From: Halobacillus ihumii | GTDB taxonomy: Bacteria > Bacillota > Bacilli > Bacillales > Halobacillaceae | DNA length: 64,000 nucleotides | Direction of reading: 5' to 3' | NCBI RefSeq assembly: GCF_902726645.1 | Contig: NZ_CACVAO010000001.1 | Location: 2,419,362 to 2,483,361 of the forward strand | In this document: positions 26,004 through 34,045 of the stretch, piece after piece | Numbering within the stretch: position 1 is the first letter of the stretch | Layout of the letters: every line of letters begins with the position of its first letter | Notes under the pieces: model-generated | The model's input: the letters and a program-made list of their open reading frames with translations, nothing else | Database searches by the model: none | Told to the model about the DNA's origin: nothing | Program-made: the position numbers and the translations under genes

Positions 26004-26069
26004 GCTTAGTCATAAATGAATGTTTGCGTGTTTTTAAGAACATGTCGAATGTTTATTCGACAAAAAATA

Positions 26070-26340
26070 AGCACCCATTTCCTCTAAATGGGCACCTGTG
26101 TATCTAAATTAATTTATAAGGTGGAAAACAGGCTATTAACGCGGACAGACTAATCTGTTACGCCTTTTAATGTACCCAAGTTTTATAATATTAAAACCGC
26201 TTTCCTACATGTGTAAACTCATTTGTTCTTCTGTCATTAGTCCAAGGTAGTCTAAAAGGGAAAGATTGTTCTTTCCTCCGTCGATAAAGCGACACCTCCT
26301 ATCAATTGTTTTAATATATACTAATGATAACGCTTTCACA
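26070..26340 (-). other. Possible minus-strand small RNA or microprotein unit
   Basis: Read on the minus strand: a cre-like site (26338-26325), AGGAGGTG (about 26303-26296), a hairpin GGAAAGAACAATCTTTCC, and a terminator CCCATTT/AAATGGG ending TTATTTTTT (about 26096-26065). Two short frames of about 30 codons follow the Shine-Dalgarno but neither has a normal start at good spacing. A transcript is plausible; a protein is not established. Confidence 0.35.
26325..26338. promoter_or_regulatory. Catabolite-responsive element (cre) for CcpA
   Basis: TGATAACGCTTTCA; its complement TGAAAGCGTTATCA fits the consensus TGWNANCGNTNWCA at every position. It lies 75-88 bp upstream of the flavodoxin-like gene and could govern it, the following GlcD-type oxidase gene, or the minus-strand unit. 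Confidence 0.65.
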
Positions 26341-26412
26341 AACTGCGGTAAATGATTTAATTTCAGGCTGGACGGGAATAGATATATAGATTAGAAGGAG
26401 GGCGAGTTAAGA

Positions 26413-27042
26413 ATGGATGATTTAAAAGCAATCATATTAAATGCTTCACTTAAGAAAAGTGATGAAGCGTCTAATACAGCAGCGTTAATTGAGAAGGTCA
26501 CTGACATTTTCAAAAAAGAAAAAGTCGAATATGAAATGGTTCGTCTTGCTGACTACAATATAAGCTATGGAATTAGTGATGATTTAGGAAATGGAGATGA
26601 ATGGCCGGGAATTTTTAAAAAAATCAAAGAGGCCGATATAGTCATATTAGGAACACCTATATGGCTGGGAGAGAAAAGTAGTTTAGCTGCACTAGCGATC
26701 GAACGTATTTATGGCGGGGCAGGAGTGACAAATGATAAGGGGCAGTCGATCTACTATAACAAGGTAGGAGGTGTGGTGATCACTGGCAATGAAGATGGAG
26801 CTAAAACAGCAGCCAGATCGATTCTTTATGCGCTTTCCCATGTAGGGTTTGTTATCCCGCCTAATGTTGACACGTATTGGCTTGGGGAGGCTGGACCAGG
26901 GCCGTCTTATATGGAAGCAGAAGGCGGCGTAAACGAATTCACAGATAAACATGCCACGATGGAAGCCTATAACTTAATCCACCTGGCAAAGATTCTGAAG
27001 AACAACCCTATACCCGCAAAAGGCAATACAGCAGATAGCTGA
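26413..27042 (+). CDS. Flavodoxin-fold NAD(P)H-dependent oxidoreductase family protein
   Basis: A 209-residue FMN-binding protein: an N-terminal IILNASLKKSDEASNTAAL phosphate-binding loop, ADIVILGTPIWLGEKSSLA, and GGVVITGNEDGAKTAARSILYALSHVGF, all typical of the NADPH-dependent FMN reductase family. AGAAGGAGGGCGAG precedes the ATG. A cre site upstream suggests glucose repression. It lies 75 bp before a GlcD-type oxidase; a shared transcript is possible. The physiological acceptor is unknown. Confidence 0.83.
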   Translation: MDDLKAIILNASLKKSDEASNTAALIEKVTDIFKKEKVEYEMVRLADYNISYGISDDLGNGDEWPGIFKKIKEADIVILGTPIWLGEKSSLAALAIERIYGGAGVTNDKGQSIYYNKVGGVVITGNEDGAKTAARSILYALSHVGFVIPPNVDTYWLGEAGPGPSYMEAEGGVNEFTDKHATMEAYNLIHLAKILKNNPIPAKGNTADS

Positions 27043-27117
27043 TGGAATATGAAGAAGGAATGAACAAACATAGTCTGCTGCTCGCTTACTATCTGATTTA
27101 TGGTAGGAGGGATGAAT

Positions 27118-28521
27118 ATGGAAGATTGGATCACAGCCATTCAAAGGGAGTTACCTGCCAATCAGGTGTTGACAGAATTAGCGGATCGTTACAGCTACAG
27201 CTTTGACGCGTCATTTGGAGAGTATTTGCCAGAAGCCGTCGTTCAAGCTAAAAGTAAATCCCAAGTCGTCTCGGTGTTAAAAATTGCTAATACTTATAAA
27301 ATACCTGTGTATCCTCGAGGGCAGGGTACGTGCCTGAGTGGAGGGCCGTTACCGGTACATGGAGGGATTGTTCTCGATTTATCCCAGTGGCCGGAATCTA
27401 TTGATGTATATGCTGATGATTTGACTGTTGTAGTCTCTCCAAGCACGCTGACTGCAAATATTAATAAAGCAGCGGAAATGTATGGTCTAATGTACGCACC
27501 TGATCCCAGTAGTGCCCATGTGGCCACAATTGGAGGGAATCTGGCTGAAAACTCCGGCGGGCCGCGCGGGTTAAAATATGGAGTAACCAAAGACTTTGTG
27601 CTTGGTCTCGAGGTTGTAACACCTGAAGGAGAGATCATTCGTACAGGTGGTCAAACGATCAAAAACGTTACAGGTTTAGATTTAACTAAACTATTGGTCG
27701 GGTCTGAAGGGACACTTGGGGTAATTACAGAAGCTACGCTGAAACTTATTCCAAAACCACCTGCTGTTCAAACACTGATGGCGGTGTTCGATGACATGCG
27801 TTTGGCAGGTAAGGCAATTTCGAAAACATTAACTTCAGGGGTTCTGCCATCTAAGATGGAATTCATGGACCAATCCTGTATCCGAGCTGTTGAGAACTTC
27901 CAGCCTGCCGGTTTGCCTGTTAATGCCAGGGCAATTGTCATCATTGAGTTGGATGGACACCCTGAGGCTCTGAAAATCGAAAAAAAATTAGTAGAAGAAA
28001 TTATGAAGGACCTTGGAGCGACAGACACAGTCATCCCGAAGTCGGGTGAGGAAGCAGCAAAGATTTGGCATGCGAGAAAACAAGTTTCTCCAGCGATTGC
28101 GAGGATTAAACCAACGAAGGTGTCTGAAGATGCAACAGTGCCGAGAAGCAAGATTCCTGATATGATGGATCGATTGCAGGAGATAAAGGAGAAGTACGAG
28201 GTAGAAGTAGTCGTCTTTGGGCATGCAGGGGATGGTAATCTTCATCCAAATGTTTTGTGTGATAAGCGTGACCAGGAGGAAATGGCCAGAGTTGAGCTTG
28301 CGGTTGAAGAACTTTTTCAAGCAGCGATTGAACTTGGTGGAACGTTATCCGGGGAACACGGTATTGGAACAATGAAAGCTCCTTTTATGGAGAGCGAGGT
28401 TGGAGAAGTTGGACTTAGCATGATGAAGAGGATCAAGGATAGCTGGGATCCAAATGGCATCATGAATCCAGGGAAAATCTTTCCTGAAAAAGGGCAGAAG
28501 CTGGTTCTTCGAAGTGAGTGA
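27118..28521 (+). CDS. FAD-binding 2-hydroxyacid oxidase (GlcD-like)
   Basis: A 467-residue flavoenzyme that oxidises 2-hydroxyacids such as glycolate or D-lactate. The PCMH FAD domain spans about 40-215 (YPRGQGTCLSGGPLPVHGGIV, GGNLAENSGGPRGLKYG, VGSEGTLGVITEATL) and the FAD-oxidase C domain follows, with FGHAGDGNLHPN and GEHGIGTMK carrying catalytic and metal residues. ATG 27118 has GTAGGAGGG seven bases upstream, better than two earlier in-frame ATGs. No GlcE or GlcF partner is adjacent, so it is probably a single-subunit YsfC-like enzyme. Confidence 0.9.
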   Translation: MEDWITAIQRELPANQVLTELADRYSYSFDASFGEYLPEAVVQAKSKSQVVSVLKIANTYKIPVYPRGQGTCLSGGPLPVHGGIVLDLSQWPESIDVYADDLTVVVSPSTLTANINKAAEMYGLMYAPDPSSAHVATIGGNLAENSGGPRGLKYGVTKDFVLGLEVVTPEGEIIRTGGQTIKNVTGLDLTKLLVGSEGTLGVITEATLKLIPKPPAVQTLMAVFDDMRLAGKAISKTLTSGVLPSKMEFMDQSCIRAVENFQPAGLPVNARAIVIIELDGHPEALKIEKKLVEEIMKDLGATDTVIPKSGEEAAKIWHARKQVSPAIARIKPTKVSEDATVPRSKIPDMMDRLQEIKEKYEVEVVVFGHAGDGNLHPNVLCDKRDQEEMARVELAVEELFQAAIELGGTLSGEHGIGTMKAPFMESEVGEVGLSMMKRIKDSWDPNGIMNPGKIFPEKGQKLVLRSE

Positions 28522-28552
28522 TGTCCTTTATATGCCTTCATGAAGACAAAGG

Positions 28553-28588
28553 AAAAATCGCCGGCTGTGCAATAAGCTGGCGATTTTT
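28553..28588. terminator. Bidirectional terminator between convergent genes
   Basis: AAAAATCGCCGGC pairs with GCTGGCGATTTTT around about ten bases; A-run and T-run at the two ends serve both the GlcD-type gene and the minus-strand MurE-like gene. Confidence 0.9.
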
Positions 28589-28589
28589 A

Positions 28590-30101
28590 TTAGACGGTTT
28601 CTTTCAATGTTGACTTATTTGTAGAAAAATATTGATCAATCACTTCGAGTTCTGAATAGGGTACTTTTTCATCACCGATTATTTGATAGCCGCCAAAGCC
28701 AATTCCTGTCAGCAAAACGAGATCACCAGGCTCCGCTAAATCTAAGGCATGATGGATGGCTTGTTCTCGATATAGTCGTGAATGGATATTATTCGTACAA
28801 GGATCAGTGAACCCTTTTAATACGTCATTCACCACTTCTTCCCGATTTGCAAAACCTGGCTGATCGACACTAACAATAATTTCGTCAGCCAATTCCTCGA
28901 CTTCCTTGGCCATGAGCGGCCGTTTTCTGGGGTCTCTCAACCCTACCCCCGTAATCATTACAATAAGCTTTTTGTAAGGAATCTCCTTTACAGCTCGCAG
29001 TACGTGAGAGAGAGCGTCAGGAGTGTGTGCATAATCGAGGACAATTTGGTAAGAAGCATCATGGTTATCTACTATTTGAAAACGTCCTTCAGGGCTTTTA
29101 ACTTTAGGAATGACTGATAGAATTTCCTTCAGGGAGAAACCTAGCTGGTGGCAAGAGGCTATAGCCGCTAATAGATTGGAGACGTTGTATTTTCCATAAA
29201 TGGGGGCTTCAATCTTGTGCATCTCCTCTAGCGCGTGCAAGGTAAATGATGTCCCCTTATCAGAAAAATTAAGATCTGTTGCTTTGAAGTCAGCCATTTC
29301 AGTAACACTGTAAGTTACAAAGGATCCATCAAATGAATCGATAATGTCCTGGGACATCCCCTTATCATCTACATTAATAACCGCTTTTTTTGCTTGTTTG
29401 AAGAGTTTCATTTTTGCTAGTCTGTATTCCTCCATGGTTTTATGAAACTCCAGATGTTCAGGTGTCAAATTAGTGTGGACAGCCACATTGAATTCGATAC
29501 CCTCAAGCCTTTTTTGAACCAAGGCGATCGAAGTTGTTTCCAGAACGGCTGCTTGAATACCAGTTTCATGAAAGTGATGAAGGACATGATGAATGTCCGG
29601 CGCTTCTGGAGTGGTGGGGACAGTTTGCTTGAAGTCTGTTTTTTTCTGATCGCTCCAAATCCCAGCTGTGCCAATAGAACCCGTACGGAAAGATAAGGCA
29701 TTCAGCATGGAATAAATATAGGATGTGACAGTCGTTTTACCATTTGTCCCAGTGACCCCTACTGTAGATAAGTGGTCTGCAGATGAATTGTAAAAAGCTG
29801 TCGATAACCTGGCTAAGGCCTTCTTGCTGTCATAGACCTTAATGAAGCTGACATCGTTATCATAATATGAATATTTGTTTAAGTGTGAAGAATCTGTCCC
29901 TACAATCGCTTTTGCCCCATTGTTTAAAGCTTGCTCTATATACAGGTGTCCGTCGTGATGTTCCCCCTTTATACAGACAAATACAGATCCGCTTGTTGCC
30001 TCTCTTGAATCATATACTATTGAGCTGACTGCCTGAAGCGATGGCCCGCTTATCGTGCACGTTTCCAGGCATTCAGGAAAATATATAGATGGAATGGTCA
30101 T
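28590..30101 (-). CDS. Mur ligase (MurE-like) paralogue with altered acceptor motifs
   Basis: A 503-residue ATP-dependent amide ligase. The P-loop GVTGTNGKTT (about 115-124), PTTPEAPDIHHV, HLEFHKTMEEYRLAKMKLF, INVDD and LDYAHTPDAL are those of MurE. Several MurE positions differ: EVSSHAL is ETTSIAL, the DNPR diaminopimelate-recognition motif is DQPG, GKGHE is GIGFG and FDDRE is YSELE. The ATP site seems intact but the acceptor amino acid or the nucleotide substrate is probably different. ATG 30101 has AAAGGGG upstream. Monocistronic, away from any division cluster, so likely not the housekeeping murE. Confidence 0.82.
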   Translation of the reverse strand: MTIPSIYFPECLETCTISGPSLQAVSSIVYDSREATSGSVFVCIKGEHHDGHLYIEQALNNGAKAIVGTDSSHLNKYSYYDNDVSFIKVYDSKKALARLSTAFYNSSADHLSTVGVTGTNGKTTVTSYIYSMLNALSFRTGSIGTAGIWSDQKKTDFKQTVPTTPEAPDIHHVLHHFHETGIQAAVLETTSIALVQKRLEGIEFNVAVHTNLTPEHLEFHKTMEEYRLAKMKLFKQAKKAVINVDDKGMSQDIIDSFDGSFVTYSVTEMADFKATDLNFSDKGTSFTLHALEEMHKIEAPIYGKYNVSNLLAAIASCHQLGFSLKEILSVIPKVKSPEGRFQIVDNHDASYQIVLDYAHTPDALSHVLRAVKEIPYKKLIVMITGVGLRDPRKRPLMAKEVEELADEIIVSVDQPGFANREEVVNDVLKGFTDPCTNNIHSRLYREQAIHHALDLAEPGDLVLLTGIGFGGYQIIGDEKVPYSELEVIDQYFSTNKSTLKETV

Positions 30102-30222
30102 TGGGATAACCCCTTTCTCTGGTAAAGAAAATTTTACATCGAAAAATAGCCGTAGGGGTATATTCCCGAACATTCAGTTTGTAAAACATGATACCCAGCG
30201 TAAGTCATAATTTAAAGGAAAT

Positions 30223-30257
30223 AAAAAATCCCTTATGCATTAGGGGCATAAGGGATT
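30223..30257 (-). terminator. Terminator of the FMN reductase gene
   Basis: On the minus strand AATCCCTTATGC pairs with GCATAAGGGATT, followed by TTTTATT. Located 15 bp after the stop at 30272. Confidence 0.88.
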
Positions 30258-30271
30258 AATAGGAGCATCAG

Positions 30272-30826
30272 TTATGATTTAACCAATTGGGCTTCTGTAA
30301 ATAAAATAAATTGCTCGATGACTCCATCAATAAATTCAATTGTATCCTGATCAGCAAGTTGACCTTGGTCATTTACCTTATTTTGCACGGAACCTATAAG
30401 GATTTCGTTTCCGGGCAAGACATTTGCTCCCATACCTGGAGCGTTCAGGATTTGACGGAGCTGCATTTGTGCTCTTACTGTGCCAAGTGCACCCATAGAA
30501 GCACCAGCAATAAAAGTAGGCTTCCCGGCCATTTCGCGATTTCCGCGAGATAACCAGTCCAGGGCATTTTTTAATACTCCTGGTATCGAGTGATTAAATT
30601 CCGGTGTCACGACTAGAAACGCATCAACATCGCTTAATTCACTTTTAAAGCGTTTTACAGAGGCAGGAGCCTCATGCTCAATATCCTGATCATAATGAGC
30701 TATATCACGAATCGGCACGACATTTATGTTTAAGCGATCTTTATATCGTTCTTGTATGAAATTTGTCAGTTTCATGTTATATGAATCTTTTCGAATGCTC
30801 CCGACAAGAGCTGCAACTTTAATCAT
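30272..30826 (-). CDS. NADPH-dependent FMN reductase (azoreductase/ChrR type)
   Basis: A 184-residue flavoprotein reducing quinones, azo dyes or metal ions in vitro in related proteins. It opens with VAALVGSIRKDSYNMKL (FMN phosphate loop), has LVVTPEFNHSIPGVLKNALDWLSR and GASMGALGTVRAQMQLRQIL, the full signature of the family. GAGGAGG precedes the ATG. Monocistronic with its own terminator. The physiological electron acceptor is unknown. Confidence 0.88.
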   Translation of the reverse strand: MIKVAALVGSIRKDSYNMKLTNFIQERYKDRLNINVVPIRDIAHYDQDIEHEAPASVKRFKSELSDVDAFLVVTPEFNHSIPGVLKNALDWLSRGNREMAGKPTFIAGASMGALGTVRAQMQLRQILNAPGMGANVLPGNEILIGSVQNKVNDQGQLADQDTIEFIDGVIEQFILFTEAQLVKS

Positions 30827-31125
30827 TGTAAAAAAATCCTCCTCAATAGTAACTAATAGTAATTATAAAAAGTATGAGGAGATAATTCTAGATTTATGCT
30901 CACAGATAGGGTCTGTCCAAATCACGAGTCGAAAGCCCCTTGTTATAAGGCGTAGGAGGCGTCAAATTCGAATTTGTAGAATATGGTCGAAAAATGGGTA
31001 AAAAAGGTTATAAAAAAGTGTTGCGTAACCCCCACTATAAGGAGTAAAATTTCTGTAATTCCTAAGTTTTACCCATAAATACTTCGGGAATTGATTTATA
31101 TCCTACCAGAAAGGAGGTCACCACG

Positions 31126-31278
31126 ATGACTATGCTATATTCCAAGGCTCGTGAGCTATTTGACGAAGATTACAAAAATAGCCCTGAAGCTAAGGAATCT
31201 AATATGGCCGCTCCAAAAGTAAAGCGGACCATGAGCGGGAAACTTCTAATCCCATTCCGTAAAAATAAACGGAAGTAG
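31126..31278 (+). CDS. Small basic protein, 50 residues
   Basis: AAAGGAGGTCACCACG directly before the ATG is a near-perfect ribosome binding site. The 50-residue product starts MTMLYSKARELFDEDYKN and ends with a strongly basic KLLIPFRKNKRK; there is no TM segment or known motif. It is the first of two tiny frames ahead of the MoeB/ThiF gene. The preceding 300 bp (30827-31125) hold only AT-rich sequence and a short unassigned reading frame. Function unknown. Confidence 0.55.
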   Translation: MTMLYSKARELFDEDYKNSPEAKESNMAAPKVKRTMSGKLLIPFRKNKRK

Positions 31279-31304
31279 TGACTAAGAAGTGGTGACGTTT
31301 AGCT

Positions 31305-31403
31305 ATGCGAGAACAAATTAACAAATTAAAAGTGAATGAGCCATTGGCCGTTCCTTGGATCAGCGTCGTAGAGACAAAACTGTCTTTAGGCGCTGATTTT
31401 TAA
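31305..31403 (+). CDS. Possible 32-residue peptide gene
   Basis: ATG 31305 with a weak site (AGTGGTGA) about ten bases upstream, 26 bp after the stop of the preceding microprotein. Product MREQINKLKVNEPLAV... ending LSLGADF; no signal peptide. It may be a translated small gene or a leader. Nothing in the sequence gives a function; the close spacing to the microprotein before it is the main support. Confidence 0.4.
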   Translation: MREQINKLKVNEPLAVPWISVVETKLSLGADF

Positions 31404-31493
31404 TTTTTATATATATACAAAATGTTGAAGGAAGAGAGTTGAACCAATTTTTGCTACACTTATACATAAAGGCCAGATAAAGGGGGAGAAGTT

Positions 31494-32510
31494 ATGAGTT
31501 CAGATCGGTATTCACGACAAAAGTTGTTCGCTCCTATTGGACAAGCCGGCCAGCAAATGATTAGTGAAAAACATGTAGTGATTATCGGAGCCGGAGCTTT
31601 AGGGACCAGTAGTGCTGAGCAATTGGTTCGGGCTGGAATCGGAAGTGTTACCATAGTTGATCGTGATTACGTTGAAATGAGCAATCTTCAAAGGCAGCAG
31701 CTTTATTCAGAGCAGGATGCGGAATTAAGGACCCCGAAGGCGATTGCTGCTAAGGAACGTCTGCAGCAAATTAACTCAGATGTATCGATAACGTCCCTGA
31801 TTGCGGACGTGCAACGTGAGGAGTTGGAAGAGCTTTTTCAAGAAGCGGACCTCGTTCTTGACGCAACTGATAATTTTGAAACAAGGATGATGATCAATGA
31901 TGTATCGCAGCTATACCAAGTGCCGTGGATTTATGGAGGGTGTGTTGGGAGTTATGGACTCAGCTACACAATTATACCTGGTCAGACTCCTTGTTTGCAC
32001 TGCTTATTAGAGACTGTTCCGCTTGGTGGGGCAACTTGTGACACAGTCGGGGTCATTAGTCCGGCTGTCCAAATGGTTACAGCCCATCAGGTCACTGAAG
32101 CTTTGAAAATTCTCGTTGAAGATTTCGATTCTCTTCACCAGAAATTAGTTTCCTTTGATTTATGGAACAATCAATATACATCAATCAAAATGGAGAATGT
32201 CAAAAAGGCGGATTGCCCAAGTTGCGGCGAGGATCCCAGCTTCCCTTTTTTATCACATGAGAACCAGACGAAGACAGTGGTGCTGTGCGGGAGAAATACT
32301 GTACAAATTCGTCCGGCTGTCAAACAAGACCTTAACTTGGAGTCTTTACGTGCACGTCTGCATGAAGGAGATACAACATTAAACCCCTTTTTATTGTCTT
32401 ATAGAACAGGGGATCAGCAAATGGTCTTTTTTAAAGATGGCCGTGTATTAATTCACGGGACAAAAGATACTACAGAAGCACGTCGGCTTTACCATAAAAT
32501 TTTAGGATGA
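31494..32510 (+). CDS. MoeB/ThiF family adenylyltransferase (E1-like)
   Basis: Adenylates the C-terminal Gly-Gly of a sulfur carrier (ThiS or MoaD) for thiamine or molybdopterin synthesis. The 338-residue protein has the nucleotide motif VVIIGAGALGTSSAEQLVRAGIG, the Arg-rich NLQRQQLY, the DATDNFETR catalytic region, the cysteine of GGATCDTVGVISP and a zinc site from CLHC and CPSC. A C-terminal 80-residue extension lacks a rhodanese Cys and is typical of the ~336-residue Bacillus ThiF group as I recall. GGGGGAG precedes the ATG. No thi or moa genes are adjacent. Confidence 0.88.
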   Translation: MSSDRYSRQKLFAPIGQAGQQMISEKHVVIIGAGALGTSSAEQLVRAGIGSVTIVDRDYVEMSNLQRQQLYSEQDAELRTPKAIAAKERLQQINSDVSITSLIADVQREELEELFQEADLVLDATDNFETRMMINDVSQLYQVPWIYGGCVGSYGLSYTIIPGQTPCLHCLLETVPLGGATCDTVGVISPAVQMVTAHQVTEALKILVEDFDSLHQKLVSFDLWNNQYTSIKMENVKKADCPSCGEDPSFPFLSHENQTKTVVLCGRNTVQIRPAVKQDLNLESLRARLHEGDTTLNPFLLSYRTGDQQMVFFKDGRVLIHGTKDTTEARRLYHKILG

Positions 32511-32591
32511 ACGCTTAGTAGAAATAATCTGTTTTAATTTGAAGCTGCTGGGGGAACTATAAAGACAAAGGCATAATATAGGAGGAGTAAG

Positions 32592-32687
32592 ATGGGTAAA
32601 TTGATCAAACGTTTAATTAAATACGGTCCAATGATCTATCCAATTATAAAGAAAATAATGAACAAACGCAGATCAAAAAGATATTAA
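32592..32687 (+). CDS. Cationic 31-residue peptide
   Basis: ATG preceded by TAGGAGGAGTAAG, a strong ribosome binding site; a terminator follows the stop by three bases. The product, MGKLIKRLIKYGPMIYP then a second basic half ending RRSKRY, is highly positive (11 Lys/Arg) and amphipathic, without a signal peptide. It resembles small conserved Bacillaceae peptides of unknown role, and could be membrane-active; this is inference. A dedicated RBS and terminator argue that it is real. Confidence 0.65.
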   Translation: MGKLIKRLIKYGPMIYPIIKKIMNKRRSKRY

Positions 32688-32690
32688 CAT

Positions 32691-32720
32691 AATCGTGCCT
32701 TTTTAAAGGCATGATTTTTT
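32691..32720 (+). terminator. Terminator after the cationic peptide gene
   Basis: AATCGTGCCTTT pairs with AAAGGCATGATT (one G-T pair), then TTTT. Confidence 0.85.
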
Positions 32721-32784
32721 ATTCATATGCTAGAATAATAGATATAGTAAATTATGGTTGAGGGTAATAAAGGGGCTGTAGAAA

Positions 32785-33942
32785 ATGAATCGATGGGATG
32801 CAACACCGGTAATCCGCTTCTTTGGCGGGCGCAATTTGTTGTACATACTTGGGATTATCCTTTTTATAGGAGTAAATATATTAGTCTATACAAAAGTTTC
32901 TTTTATTTTCCACCCGCTCGTTGTATTTTTAGAAACCATTGCTTTACCCGTCATTCTAACAGTTGTGGCTTACTATTTATTAAGGCCGATCATCGGTCTA
33001 TTGGAGCGGTTTCATATCAAAAGGATATGGGGGATCCTCATTACCCTTGTCCTTGTTGCGGGAATGATTACTTTTCTAGTTATCCTTATCATTCCCTTTC
33101 TGGAGAAACAGTTCATGAGTCTTGCCGAAGAACTTCCTCAGTACTTGATGGAGATGGCGAATTCTATTGACGAATGGTTAAGGAATTCTATGTTTGCGGG
33201 TTACTATGATAACTTATTTACGGATGTTGGCAGTTTGGTTGACCGTTTGCCAGAGGATCTTTCCACTTTTGCAGGGTCGACGATCGAAGGGATTACGAAC
33301 TTTATCTCTACATTAACCACGGTCATTATTGCGATCATCACTTTACCATTTATTTTATTCTACCTTCTTAAGGACGGGGAGAGGCTGCCAAGGATGATTC
33401 TCAGAGTGCTTCCTCCTAAAGTCAGACCCGAGATTTCCAGCGTTTTTAAAGGAATTGATCATCAGCTTAGTGCTTATATCCAGGGGCAGATCATTGTAAG
33501 TTTCTGTATTGGTATTATGATGTATATTGGATTTATCATTATCGGGCTGGATTATGCGCTGCTATTAGCGGCAATTGCCAGTGTTACCAGTGTTGTTCCG
33601 TATCTTGGACCGACGATTGCGATTATGCCTGCGTTGATCATTGCTATTGTAACATCGCCGTTTATGGTGTTAAAGCTGGCGTTTGTCTGGACTGCTGTCC
33701 AGCTTTTGGAGGGAAAATTTATTTCCCCTCAGATTATGGGGAAAAGTTTACACATTCACCCTGTTACAATAATTTTTGTCCTGCTGACAGCCGGCCATTT
33801 GTTTGGGGTGTTAGGAATTATTGTGGCGATTCCTGGATACGCAATTTTCAAAGTGCTTGCTGTCCATTTATTCTACTGGTTCCAGCTCAGGTACAACAAA
33901 TATGTGAGAGAAGAAAAAGACCAATATGAGATACACAAATAA
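32785..33942 (+). CDS. AI-2E family transporter (YueF/YrrI-like permease)
   Basis: A 385-residue membrane protein with about eight TM segments in the usual 3 + 1 + 4 layout, a soluble segment between TM3 and TM4 (about 110-175) and PFILFYLLKDGERLP and VPYLGPTIAIMPALI motifs of PF01594-type permeases. Some members export autoinducer-2, others are sodium/proton antiporters, and the substrate here is not evident. GGGGCTG precedes the ATG. Monocistronic with an 18-bp-stem terminator that overlaps its stop. Confidence 0.88.
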   Translation: MNRWDATPVIRFFGGRNLLYILGIILFIGVNILVYTKVSFIFHPLVVFLETIALPVILTVVAYYLLRPIIGLLERFHIKRIWGILITLVLVAGMITFLVILIIPFLEKQFMSLAEELPQYLMEMANSIDEWLRNSMFAGYYDNLFTDVGSLVDRLPEDLSTFAGSTIEGITNFISTLTTVIIAIITLPFILFYLLKDGERLPRMILRVLPPKVRPEISSVFKGIDHQLSAYIQGQIIVSFCIGIMMYIGFIIIGLDYALLLAAIASVTSVVPYLGPTIAIMPALIIAIVTSPFMVLKLAFVWTAVQLLEGKFISPQIMGKSLHIHPVTIIFVLLTAGHLFGVLGIIVAIPGYAIFKVLAVHLFYWFQLRYNKYVREEKDQYEIHK

Positions 33943-33971
33943 AGCCCGGGATTCCCGGGCTTTATTTGTGT
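33933..33971. terminator. Terminator overlapping the AI-2E gene stop codon
   Basis: ACACAAATAAAGCCCGGG pairs perfectly with its complement across a three-base tip (ATT); the TAA stop lies in the left arm. T-rich 3' side. Confidence 0.9.
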
Positions 33972-33993
33972 AGAGGGAGATTGTAAGAAAGTT

Positions 33994-34043
33994 CCACCTC
34001 AGGTCATCCAAATAATGGAAGGTCTATTAGTTAGAGGACGTGA
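33994..34043. repeat. Degenerate AGGTCATCC-family hairpin
   Basis: Begins CCACCTCAGGTCATCCAAATAATGGAAG, a close copy of the left arm of the hairpin at 5303-5357, but the right arm is eroded (TTAGAGGACGTGAGG). It sits directly after the minus-strand acetyltransferase gene and probably derives from its terminator. Confidence 0.6.
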
Positions 34044-34045
34044 GG

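Noticed and set aside
30924..31047. Short plus-strand frame ending in a Lys-rich peptide before the microgenes
   Set aside because: The sequence looks partly coding, but there is a stop close upstream and no start codon with an RBS; too weak to annotate.
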